The translations under genes were made by a program, and so were the position numbers. 64,000 bases of DNA, taken from NCBI GenBank assembly GCA_001839685.1, contig MLAK01000561.1:1-64000 (forward strand). The letters run 5' to 3'. Source of the DNA: Tritrichomonas foetus. Its lineage: Eukaryota > Parabasalia > Tritrichomonadida > Tritrichomonadidae. The notes under the pieces were generated by a model that was given only the letters and a program-made list of their open reading frames with translations, had not been told where the DNA came from and ran no database searches. Of this stretch, positions 48,445 to 58,100 are shown in pieces. Within the stretch, counting starts at the first letter, position 1; every line of letters begins with the position of its first letter.

Positions 48445-48707
48445 TTAGGCATCAATGAGAAGATTACGAATGTTTTGCCATCTAAATGGCGAGTCATCAG
48501 AAAATTCACTTGGCATCGAGTCTGGAAAAAAACATATTGGATTCCATTTTTCTTGATTTGGTCTTTCAATCGTTGTATCTGTATCCCTGCTTGAGAATGT
48601 GCTGTTGAGGACTGCCAGTCTATTTTCTTCATATACTAAAATTTTATGACAGAAAAGATTTCAATACATTCATATTTGTCAAATGGAAATTGAATTAATT
48701 CAACATC
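48445..48707 (-). pseudogene. Decayed gene fragment with internal stop
   Basis: On the minus strand, a frame ending at TAA 48445-48447 reads as clear protein sequence for about 65 codons (NSTFSSRDTDTTIERPNQEK, then PDSMPSEFSDDSPFRWQNIR). Upstream it continues in the same frame, past one TAG, into DVELIQFPFDKYECIEIFSVIKF. It begins after a TAA and has no start codon. A different minus-strand frame gives a longer ATG ORF (48372-48632), but that translation is less protein-like. This appears to be a remnant of a gene I cannot identify. Confidence 0.5.
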
Positions 48708-49353
48708 ACTGAGTTAAAACTATCAAAATTTTCGCGATTTTTAATTAAAAATCGATAGAAGAAGTGTAAATAGAATTATGGGAAGCAGTATTATAATCTT
48801 TGTGATTCTTGGAAAAAAAGCTTCTCACAATTTTTTTTTAGGCTTTCTCCAAAATCGCTCTTTTTTCGGTTTAATTGTTGCAAAATTTCAAAACTATGAA
48901 TAAATATGGCTCATAACTATAAAAAATAGATTTAACAATTGACTGAAAGCTGTTCACCCGAAAACTGAAACAATAGCTTCTTCAGAATCATTTTCGAAAT
49001 ATTTTTGAATTCGGCCATTTGCGAAGTTTGCGATAAGGGAAATTTTCGTCATTCTTTTAGCTATTTGGGTTTTGATTTTTGACTGATGGTATTAAGTAAT
49101 ACTGATGATAAGGATCATTTTAGTGATTTCGTACGTTAAGACTATTTGGTTTGTATACATCTGAAAAAAAAGCTATCAAGATTTTGATGAATATTTCAAT
49201 GTCTGTATCAAATTTATTTGATAACAGTTTATCTTCTTTTTCAATAATCTTTTGAATTTAATTCTGTCAAATTCTGAAAAAGGGTTTATTCCGAATGTTA
49301 GTCAACCCAACTTCACCCTAGTTAAAGAATAGTGCACTATCTGTTTGGTTTGA
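48708..49353. other. Intergenic, nothing found
   Basis: AT-rich; no supported gene or repeat. Confidence 0.4.
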
Positions 49354-49566
49354 CCATCAACACGACTTATTATTTCGTTTCGAGAAAAAATATGTCCAGA
49401 AACACATTACTTATTATGTGTAGAAAATGATGTGCTAGATTTGGCAATGACCCTATCTGGCACTGTGCCTGCTATCCCACACAATTCTAATAACGAAAGA
49501 AATATATCTTTGTATGATTTTTTACATCATTTTCGGTTAATGAAAAAATCGTTAACTGATTCATAA
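49354..49566 (+). pseudogene. Possible coding remnant, unidentified
   Basis: The plus strand is open for 70 codons between TGA (49351-49353) and TAA (49564-49566) with no ATG in the first 35 codons. The translation includes CVENDVLDLAMTLSGTVPAI and LYDFLHHFRLMKKSL, and the DNA is locally richer in G and C. LSGTVP recalls the LTGTIP segment of UEV (TSG101/Vps23) domains, but the rest does not align, so I do not name it. Confidence 0.3.
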
Positions 49567-49878
49567 GTTCATTAATATCAATTAATCAAAGTAATGAGAC
49601 AAAAGATGATTTTATCTAATATGAATCAGGCAGGACTTCTCTTATTGGATTCTATCATTATTTCATCTTGATAAGTTTCTTAAAAACACTAAGTTATCAA
49701 TAAGAAATTCTCTCACATATTGAACGCCATTGAATGTTGATTATTAAACATTTATTACCTCTAATACACAAGTATTCTAAGTTATTGTGTATTTAATTCT
49801 CATGAATGTTTTAGATTTTTCACATCCAACATCAAAAAATATTTTCCACTTTTTAATAAATAACGTACATTTCTTTTC

Positions 49879-50232
49879 ATGTCAGAAGGCACACCAGAAG
49901 CTTTTCCAAAAGCAGCCGTTCCACCAACACCTGAACCAGCAGCACCAGAATTTGATGAAAATGCCCGCACAGTCGTTGCCTATATTCGTGATCGTTGTTT
50001 TACAATTAATATTGCTGATGGATCGCAAACAGTCGATTGGCTTGCAGATGTCGTTTTGTTCAAATACAAAAGAAATCAATTCGAAAAATTAAACTGTCGC
50101 GGCGTCAAATATCACAATAATATGCTTGATATGTCTCAACCATTGAATACTCAAGTTGAAAATGGACATGACGTTTATATTTTGCTTGAAGGTGATGAAG
50201 ATGTTGATGCAATGTTTGGAGATGAAATTTAA
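49879..50232 (+). CDS. Small beta-grasp (ubiquitin-like fold) candidate protein
   Basis: The 117-residue protein has a Pro/Ala-rich N-terminal 25 residues and then a compact domain. The order strand (TVVAYIRDRCFTINI), helix (TVDWLADVVLFKYKRNQF), LNCRGVKYHNNMLDMSQPL and a final strand (HDVYILLEG) fits a beta-grasp fold. The C-terminus is acidic (DEDVDAMFGDEI) and has no diglycine, so it is not a conjugating modifier. I do not recognise the family; a small cytosolic or flagellar adaptor is one possibility. The stop overlaps TAAA. An in-frame upstream extension in another frame at 49787 is a shadow. Confidence 0.7.
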   Translation: MSEGTPEAFPKAAVPPTPEPAAPEFDENARTVVAYIRDRCFTINIADGSQTVDWLADVVLFKYKRNQFEKLNCRGVKYHNNMLDMSQPLNTQVENGHDVYILLEGDEDVDAMFGDEI

Positions 50233-50547
50233 AAATAAATATTTATTTTTTTGATTATTGCTGGATTTCACTTTTTATTCTTTTTTAATTTGAACATCTT
50301 TTATAAATTGAATGAATCCAATATGATGAAAAAATTCGCTAAATAAAAATAGAAATTTTACGTCATTGTAATAGAAGAAGCCAAAAATAAATAAAAAGAA
50401 AAGAACAAAATATATATCATAATCAACATTTATTATAATAACAAAATCGCTTTCCTTCTTTACCTCTCCATAAAAAAACTTTTTCACCAAATGAAATAAT
50501 TCAAGTCGCAAATAAAAATTCATCAAAATATAAAAAATAATGAAAGA
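50233..50547. other. Convergent intergenic, nothing found
   Basis: AT-rich DNA between two convergent genes; no repeat array here. Confidence 0.5.
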
Positions 50548-52482
50548 CTACTCATTTGGTACTAAAAGCGAATCCTCACCACCTTCTTTTTTCTTCACCT
50601 CATCAATAGCGGCAAGAATTGATTCATCAGCCAGCTTCACGGCAAGATCATCATAAATTTTTCTGTCCTCTGGAGTGATTGGACATTTTTGATGATCTGC
50701 TTTTTCTGTGGGATTGTAGCGAAATTCATGAGTTTGAGGAGGAATTACTACTCCTGGTGCAAATGAAATCTGTGTTTTTCGTTGGTGTGCTGGATCTGGA
50801 ATAAATTGAGCTAAGTTTGATGGAAGTGTTTTAGAAAGCGAATCAGATTCATTCAACGCGGGAAATCCTTCACTACTCGAATTAGTATCAGTCTTCGGAA
50901 ATCCTTCAATTTCTGTGTTTGCTTTAGGGAATCCTTCAATTTCTGTATTTGCTTGAGGAAATCCTTCAATCTCTGTGTTTGCTTGAGGAAATCCTTCAAT
51001 CTCTGTNNNNNNNNNNNNNNNNNNNNNNNNNNNNNNNNNNNNNNNNNNNNNNNNNNNNNNNNNNNNNNNNNNNNNNNNNNNNNNNNNNNNNNNNNNNNNN
51101 NNNNNNNNNNNNNNNNNNNNNNNNNNNNNNNNNNNNNNNNNNNNNNNNNNNNNNNNNNNNNNNNNNNNNNNNNNNNNNNNNNNNNNNNNNNNNNNNNNNN
51201 NNNNNNNNTTTGCTTGAGGAAATCCTTCAATCTCTGTGTTTGCTTGAGGAAATCCTTCAATCTCTGTATTTGCTTGAGGAAATCCTTCAATTGATTCGGT
51301 GTTGTCGTTTTCATTTTCTATCATTTCATTTTCTGTGTTTTCGATTTTCATTTCTTCTTTTTGTGTGTTTCTCTGTAGTCTTCTTGCAGAATGAGTTCTT
51401 GGTGAGCTGATCGGTGATGAAGTTGGCTCATGTGGGGAAAGTTGACCAGTTAAATTTAGTCGATTTTGCTTCAATCCAGTTTTTCTTGGTGAAATTTTAT
51501 TTGGTTTAGTGATTCTTGCAGATTGAACCTGACTTTCATGAGAAGTAAAAGAGAAAAGTGTATGTAAAGTATAAGGAAAAGTCATGACTGCAATTCTTTC
51601 TTCGAGTTTTTCAATGTTATATTCAAGTTTTGTATTTTCACTTTCCTTTGAAGCAATTAGGCTAGAAAATACCATTATGTCTCGATTCATCTCTCTTTTG
51701 TGATAATCAAGCATATTTTCTGTCCTTTTCAGCTGGCTTTCAAAATCTCGAATCTTTTTGACTTCTCTTAAAAAAGGCGATCTTCGTGTCGGTATAACCA
51801 TCTTATTTATTGTGGGTATTGAATACAATTCAGAATTTTCTTTTCGTAAACAATCTGTTTCTTCAAGTAGTTGATTTCTTTGTGTTTTTAATTTATTATA
51901 CTCATTATTAATTTCATCGAGTTCATCTTGAAACTTTTTTCTTTCAACTTCAGTAATCTCATCGATGTACTTTTGTAATTTTTTAACTTTCTTTGATAAT
52001 TTTTTCTTTTCTTTTAATAAATCTGGTAATTCAAAAAAGTCTAAAAACATATTTTGAATAGTTTCCATTTGCAGAATAAAATCGGAAAGTTCTGTGAAAT
52101 CTGGATAAGAAACAATCTTGATAAGCTTATTCAAAAAGTCGATAACATAGCCGTAAAGAGATTCCCAATTGTATATTTCCAATTCATCTTCTTCTTCGCC
52201 GTTTTCAGAATAGCCATATTTTCTGTTATGGATATAAAATTCAGTTTGATACGTTTTATCGCTGTTTTCGATTGGAATTGCAATTGATTTATTACTTGTA
52301 GTATTTTCGTTTTCCGTTTCTTTGATTTTGTTTTCTACTTGGTTGTTTTCGATTTTATCATGATTGATTGAAATTGTTTGGTTTGAATTCAAATCATCTT
52401 TTGTATTGTGAAAATCGTTGGCATTGATTTCATGAGTGTCATTTGAGTTTGATACCTCAGTTTCTGGTATTTCCTCGCTCAT
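50548..52482 (-). CDS. Coiled-coil protein with EGFPQANTEI repeats, interrupted by a gap
   Basis: The protein is about 644 residues as drawn, including 68 undetermined. It has an acidic Asn/Glu-rich N-terminus (1-85), a helical part around 100-150, long coiled coils at about 155-225 and 250-290, and a basic Ser/Pro region around 310-370. Tandem 10-residue repeats (NTEIEGFPQA with Q/K changes) follow, then a C-terminal acidic region ending DSLLVPNE. No catalytic motif; not recognised. Its coiled coils suggest a structural role. The repeat is a 30-bp coding minisatellite, and the assembly gap at 51007-51208 falls inside it, so true length is unknown. The ATG at 52482 is the first in frame. Confidence 0.8.
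   Translation of the reverse strand: MSEEIPETEVSNSNDTHEINANDFHNTKDDLNSNQTISINHDKIENNQVENKIKETENENTTSNKSIAIPIENSDKTYQTEFYIHNRKYGYSENGEEEDELEIYNWESLYGYVIDFLNKLIKIVSYPDFTELSDFILQMETIQNMFLDFFELPDLLKEKKKLSKKVKKLQKYIDEITEVERKKFQDELDEINNEYNKLKTQRNQLLEETDCLRKENSELYSIPTINKMVIPTRRSPFLREVKKIRDFESQLKRTENMLDYHKREMNRDIMVFSSLIASKESENTKLEYNIEKLEERIAVMTFPYTLHTLFSFTSHESQVQSARITKPNKISPRKTGLKQNRLNLTGQLSPHEPTSSPISSPRTHSARRLQRNTQKEEMKIENTENEMIENENDNTESIEGFPQANTEIEGFPQANTEIEGFPQAXXXXXXXXXXXXXXXXXXXXXXXXXXXXXXXXXXXXXXXXXXXXXXXXXXXXXXXXXXXXXXXXXXXXTEIEGFPQANTEIEGFPQANTEIEGFPKANTEIEGFPKTDTNSSSEGFPALNESDSLSKTLPSNLAQFIPDPAHQRKTQISFAPGVVIPPQTHEFRYNPTEKADHQKCPITPEDRKIYDDLAVKLADESILAAIDEVKKKEGGEDSLLVPNE
50890..51300 (-). 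repeat. 30-bp coding minisatellite
   Basis: The unit encodes EGFPQANTEI (minus strand). Three complete or near-complete copies flank each side of the N block. Copies next to the gap are nearly identical while those at the C-terminal side drift (QA to KA to KTD). Confidence 0.9.
51007..51208. other. Assembly gap of 202 N
   Basis: The run lies within the 30-bp repeat. 202 keeps the reading frame (one base completing a codon plus 67 codons), but a whole number of 30-bp units would need 181 or 211 bases, so the size is likely an estimate. Confidence 1.
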
Positions 52483-52806
52483 CTGTTTTTAACGTATGTT
52501 GAATTATTTTTTCATTCAAATATCCAGTTTTTGAATTATTAATATTTCAATAGACTGTGAATATTATGAAAACATTATGAAAAAGTTAAATATTGATGAT
52601 TTTGAGAAGATTTTTTTCTGTTTATTTTTGGTCTCCTAGAGATTTTACGACTTAAAAAAGTTTTCATTAATTCCGAATTTCATTGGGATAAAATTTGAAA
52701 GTGTCAAACATTGTGAGACCAAATAATATCAGAAATATTTTGATTCCGACAACCTTACATAGTAACGTTTATTTTATAAATATTTGACAGAGTGCGTTTA
52801 AAAATA
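52483..52806. other. Divergent intergenic, nothing found
   Basis: AT-rich spacer between the coiled-coil gene and CEP41; I see no clear TCAYW initiator close to either ATG. Confidence 0.5.
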
Positions 52807-53640
52807 ATGTCGAAGCGCTACGACCCAAACAAAGCTCCAAAACCAGTCCCAAAGACAAATTATTCGAAGAGGTACGATGACCTTAAACCAGTTGTCGATA
52901 CTGGAATGACTGTTCCAAAGCTCATTGCTCAACTTAAAAACAGGATGCCATCTGGAGAAATTTTCAGAAGAATTCGACCAAAGAAATTGGTTGAACTTTT
53001 AGCTCTCCACGCTTATGAACTTCAAGAAAAAGAGCGTCTTGCAAACCAAGAAAATAATGACGATGACGACCTTCCAGATAATTCCGCAGTTCCACAATAT
53101 CATCATATGCATTCGAGCATAGTTTTCAACGATGAAAAGCCAGCCTCTCGACCGGCTCCAGCCAGGAAATCTGTCGATTGTCCATTTATTTTATTAGATG
53201 TTCGAGATGAGGAAGAATTCGAAAATTGTCATATTCAAAACGCTTCAAACTATCCAAAAGCTCGTCTTTCTCGTGCAACAGGCCAGTTTACACCCGAAAT
53301 TTTACAATTCAAAGGCCATCCCGAAAAAATGATCGTCGTCTACTGCGACTACGGACAAACAAGTGCAGAGGCCGCCCAGATGTTTGCCGAAAGAGAATTC
53401 GATAACATTTTCCTTCTTCATGGCGGACTTGCGGAATTTGCAGAGGAGTTTCCAAACCTCTGCGGCCCAAACGCCCCGCCAAAGCCGCTCAATCACGGAA
53501 AAGGGACAACGTCGCAGCACTCTGCGGCAACAAAGTCGGCGACAGGTGCAGCGAGGGCTGCTCGTGCGCCAGCAAAGAAGCCAAGTCGCGCGATGCAGGC
53601 AGTGGCCCACCCTGCTGGCTCAAAGCCAGTCTTTAAGTAA
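52807..53640 (+). CDS. CEP41: CEP41-like rhodanese-domain protein
   Basis: CEP41 acts at centrioles and cilia and is needed for tubulin glutamylation in animals. I start at the ATG at 52807 (MSKRYDPNK); a GTG five codons upstream is not needed. The 277-residue protein has a conserved basic N-terminus, a helical stretch, an acidic linker (85-95) and a rhodanese domain at about 125-215 with FILLDVRDEEEFENCHIQNASNYP and DNIFLLHGG. The active-site loop is CDYGQTS (180-186): Cys180 is present where human CEP41 has Asp, but the loop is not a standard CxxxxR one, so sulfurtransferase activity is doubtful. The tail is Ala/Lys/Pro/Arg-rich. GC content rises sharply in the last 200 bases. A decayed partial copy lies at 28573-28890. 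Confidence 0.88.
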   Translation: MSKRYDPNKAPKPVPKTNYSKRYDDLKPVVDTGMTVPKLIAQLKNRMPSGEIFRRIRPKKLVELLALHAYELQEKERLANQENNDDDDLPDNSAVPQYHHMHSSIVFNDEKPASRPAPARKSVDCPFILLDVRDEEEFENCHIQNASNYPKARLSRATGQFTPEILQFKGHPEKMIVVYCDYGQTSAEAAQMFAEREFDNIFLLHGGLAEFAEEFPNLCGPNAPPKPLNHGKGTTSQHSAATKSATGAARAARAPAKKPSRAMQAVAHPAGSKPVFK

Positions 53641-54270
53641 TTAATCTATTATTTGATTAAAAACTTTTTTCTTTTCTTTTGCTTTTTTTCAATTTACACA
53701 AAATTCATTTTCTCCATTTTGTGAGTGATCAATGAAACTATCTGCTTGGATACTGCACGTGCATCGATATTTGTTCGTCAGTTTAGCAGAGTGCAATAAG
53801 TTTCACCATAATGAAATTGGAAATCAGACAACCTTCAGAAAATCTGCATTTTTTATCATTTACTTCAATTCTTAAATGAATCCAATCATTTTCCCTCTGC
53901 ATCAAAACCAAAATTGAAAGAAGTTAGTTATCGAATATTGTCTAAAAGTGAATTTTGAATTTTTGGCTCAGCTCTTGGTTATAATGTAGAGATATACTAA
54001 TCATTTAATTGAAATACCCCTTCTTAGCTTTTTCATTGATTTTTTTTATTATATTCCGCTTTTATACAAAATGTCGACCTTACAAGAAAAAAAGTTATAT
54101 AAAAGAAAGGTAACCTATTTTAGCTTTGTCTCTTCACCCAAGTTGAAGGCTGAATCGAAATGCCAAAATAATGAGATTCGATATGGATAAAAAGAAAATG
54201 AAAAGCGAAAAGTGAAAAGAGAAAAATAAAGAAGAAAGTCTAAAATATATCAAAATGCTCCCAAGTTTAT
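53641..54270. other. Convergent intergenic, nothing found
   Basis: No supported gene, array or hairpin. Confidence 0.45.
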
Positions 54271-54789
54271 TTATTTGAGCAATGTGCCCTGGAATTTCTG
54301 GATGTACCATTCTTGAGCTTCGGCCTTTGTAACACGTTGCTTTGGGCCGATTCTTGATTGGCAGTGCTTCCTGCGGGCAACACGGTTTCCTGGACGTTCC
54401 AAAACAACATAGAGATCCATACCGTGGATACCGATATCACGATCGTACTTAAGACCAAGATCGATGTGTTCCTTGATACCGAATCCGAAGTTTCCTGTGT
54501 TGGAGAAGCAGCGGGCGCTGATTTCAAAATCGAGAACTTGAAGGGCATCGTTCAAAATTTTGAGAGCGCGTGGGCCACGGACTGTAACATAGGCGGCGAT
54601 TTTATCATTACGGCGGATTCCGAATTTTGGAATTGTACGGTGTGAGCGGGCAAGCATGGCCTTTTGTTGTGTAAGTTGTTCAATAACACGGGAGGCACGT
54701 GTGACTTGATCTCCGACTTGTCCTGGGTTGATGTTGATGCAAAGCTTAGCGACACGGATATCGTTGAGTTTATGGGGTTGAGCTGCCAT
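54271..54789 (-). CDS. RPL11: 60S ribosomal protein L11 (uL5)
   Basis: uL5 is part of the central protuberance of the large ribosomal subunit and contacts 5S rRNA. From the ATG at 54789 it is 172 residues, close to the usual 170-180. Family wording is clear: LCININPGQVGDQVTRASRVIEQL (an unusual variant of the NICVGESGD start), SHRTIPKFGIRRNDKIAAYVTVRG, FGFGIKEHIDLGLKYDRDIGIHGMDLYVVL and RRKHCQSRIGPKQRVTKAEAQEWY. Codons are strongly C-ending, as expected for a highly expressed gene. The frame stays open upstream to an ATG at 54900 (37 more codons), discussed in the findings. No intron is seen. Confidence 0.96.
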   Translation of the reverse strand: MAAQPHKLNDIRVAKLCININPGQVGDQVTRASRVIEQLTQQKAMLARSHRTIPKFGIRRNDKIAAYVTVRGPRALKILNDALQVLDFEISARCFSNTGNFGFGIKEHIDLGLKYDRDIGIHGMDLYVVLERPGNRVARRKHCQSRIGPKQRVTKAEAQEWYIQKFQGTLLK

Positions 54790-55182
54790 CAAAAAAGGCC
54801 GACCAAAACCTCCACTAACCGCTACACTTTCACAATAACGTAAAACTATTTGACCACAACCGTCGACGATAAGTATGGTGAAATTGTTGGCATTGGCCAT
54901 CAAATTAAACGTCCTCAATATAAACGGTCTCACTACAATCGTTTATGACTTTCTGGTTCATAAAATTCCAACGAATCCTTTCTAACCATGTAAATAGACG
55001 GCAAAACTAGTATAATTTTAAATTACTAATTAATTTATTGATGCTTCATATGAATGACATATTTTGACTATAATAAGCACTTTTTGACTTAATTCCATGA
55101 AATCATAGATAAAAATAGATATTTTGAATAAATATCTAGAATAAAAATATATATATATAAAACTAACGCAATTTCTATTAAT
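54790..55182. other. RPL11 upstream region
   Basis: 54790-54900 on the minus strand is an open in-frame extension of uL5. TATGA at 54944-54948 is a minus-strand TCATA, 46 bases before the ATG at 54900. Beyond it the DNA is AT-rich. Confidence 0.4.
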
Positions 55183-58100
55183 TTACAAAAGATAAGTTGG
55201 TCGTCCAAATACCATTGGACCATATCGATTAAAATCTTCATTTGGTAAAATCTCAACAAGAACTTGCCTAAATTCTTCTGAAATAATAATTTCATCTTTG
55301 GGACACATTGAGGACAACTCTGCTGCTTCATCAATAATTGCACCAGAAACTTCAAAAAGTGGATTTTCTGTTCCAACTAAACCACTTAAGATTGGTCCAC
55401 CCATTACAATTGCAATAGCAAATCTTTTTTCTTCAGACTGAAGAATGATTTTCTCCATTTTTGTTTTTAATGCTTTAGCCAAAACTAATGCTGAAGTTGC
55501 TTGTAAAGAAATATCACCATCTTGGAATAAACCACCAACTAAATATATTGTATCAAAAACAGTTTTCATCATAAAGAATGGTGGATTTTTTCTTGCAATT
55601 GCTTCAATGTCAGAAATAATATTATCAAAATCACTTAATTTTCTCGACATTATTTCTAAAATCATAGTGATTTGAACAGCAACAATTGTGGCTTTTTTAG
55701 ACACAAATGCAAAATCATTCTTACCTGCAGTAAAATTAGCAATATCTCTTGGAACTAATTGATTCATTAAAGCATCACATGTTTTCTTTGCATCTTCGAG
55801 CTTTTTCGCTTCTTCGATGAATTTTCGACGATCTTCAATGAACAAAACATAATTAGAAATTTCACCATTGCTTTCTCTAACAGGATAAGCAGTTGATTTT
55901 GCAGGAACATATTCATCATTACAAATACAAAAAGTGGAATAGGAAGCAACATCAATTGTTGGATTAGCTTGCATCATTTCCATCTTTTCGAAAAGATGAT
56001 AAGCTCCTTGTTCTTCAATAGAAAGATCAACAGCGCCGGAATCAGGTCTTGGTATGACAAAACTTAAAGGATGACCAACAAGCATTTTATGATCAAGTCC
56101 AAAAACAGAAGCAAAGGTTGAATTAACCGCTTCAATTATAAAACCATCACCAACACAAATAATTGGGGTAGATGTGTGTTCATAAATAATTGCAGAAACT
56201 GTTGATAGCTTTTTAACAGCTGTTTTCTTTTGTTTTATCAGCAAATCAATCATTTGTTGATTCTCAGCAATCACTGGAGGTGGAACATGTCTGATTAAAA
56301 GCATTGCTGTTTTAAGAATATGTAATAAAATGCTATCGAAATACAGAATCAATCCGAATGCTAAAATAAGTAAAACAATAGCAATACTAAACATACAAAT
56401 TGATGCAATTTGACCATTTCCAGTTAATCCATATTGGATTTCTTTATCAACTTCAATTGATTGTCTGAGCTTATTAAATAATTCTGTTGTAGAGAAGTGG
56501 AAAATATCAACAAATTCGCGCGAATCAAATGTAAAATTATCTAAGAAAAAGTCACGTGTCATTACAAGATATGTATTTACTGCTCTTTCAATTGCAAGAC
56601 AACTGTAAAATGAATGTTTTCGTGTTGCACTTTCAACACTTTCACATTGATCAATGAAATGAATTTGTCGTAGATCCTCATATTTGTTTGCAACTTCTCG
56701 GATATATCGATTATTTGTGTTCGTTATATTTTCAATCAGAATTGAAAAATCATTTTGTAGCACAGATAAATTCATATAATCAATCTGTAATTTTTGAACC
56801 ATGGAATATAGCATTCCAATTGAAAGTAAACCAGAACACATTGGAAGTCTAAGGGCACCTAAATGTTCTTTCTTTTGATAGTCAACATCTTGTTTAATAG
56901 TGCTAAGTACATAATAGTGTGGAAGTGCACCAAGGATTAAAACCAGGGCAACTAACAAATATGGCAGGAATTGAGAAATTGTGACACTAGTAATAAAATT
57001 ATTGCGGTGCTCGTTTGCAGTTTCGGTAATTCGTTCACCGAAAATAGAAACATTTTCATTTTTGCTTAAAAACTTCGATGCTTGAAGCGCTCCTTCATTA
57101 GATATAGACATGATAGCTTTAATGGTTTTATTAATTTCAATTCTAATGAGGAAAGTTGGTGTAAATATTAAAGGAAGCCAAAGAAGAATTGAAGTAATGC
57201 AAAAAATAATAACATAAATATTAAATATTCGAATATCTTCTTCTAATCGTTGATCAAGAGCAGCATCAAGCTTATATATAGCCTTCTGTGAGGCTTTAGG
57301 ATAATTCCTATAAAGAATATTCAATTCGCACGTTATCGGATTCGTTTTACCCATTTCTTGGGTATCAAAATATTGCTGATACCAAGCTATTACTAACATT
57401 CCAGCTTTCACGGATGCATTTCGATATGATAAAATCATTTTATCAGTCGTTTCATCATATGTGCAGTAATACATATCCATCGCAGGTTCAATTAGTGAAT
57501 TAACAACAATATTAAATTCAGACTGCATTAAAGAATTTGTTGATAAACCCATTAAAATTTCAATCATTGATTTTTGCGCACTATTGGTTAATTCATCAAT
57601 GGAATCGCCTAAATTAAAAGGATCAATATTTAGTTTCTCGGATTGGATGATTTCTGGTGTAAGTGTTGATGAATATGTTTCATTCGAAAAAGAAAGATTA
57701 TCTTTAAAAGCCCATTGTAGAAGAAGAGAAACATGAGCAAAATTAAATGAATTTTGAATCGTTACAAAATTGATTGAACGATCAAACGCATTATCATATC
57801 GTGAAAATGTAACTACAGAGAAATAAAATCCAACCATTAAAATACCTAACCAAATTAGTACAGCAAAAACTGAAAGAAATCGAAAAAGTGATAAGAAATT
57901 AGGTTTGAAATGAAAAGTAGCTCGGCCTAATTGAATTCTATGAAAAGCCCAATCAAATTGATCTTCTTGCCTTTCTTGGATTTCATTATAACCTTCAATT
58001 ACTTCATCATGATATGATAATTCAGTAGCTTTTACTGTTTCTTCACAATCAATCAAATGACCAGTTGAACTCACAATTCCATTTTTTAATAGTTCTGGTT

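Noticed and set aside
48372..48632. 86-residue ATG ORF on the minus strand
   Set aside because: Another frame of the same strand carries the stronger protein-like signal, so this frame is probably spurious.
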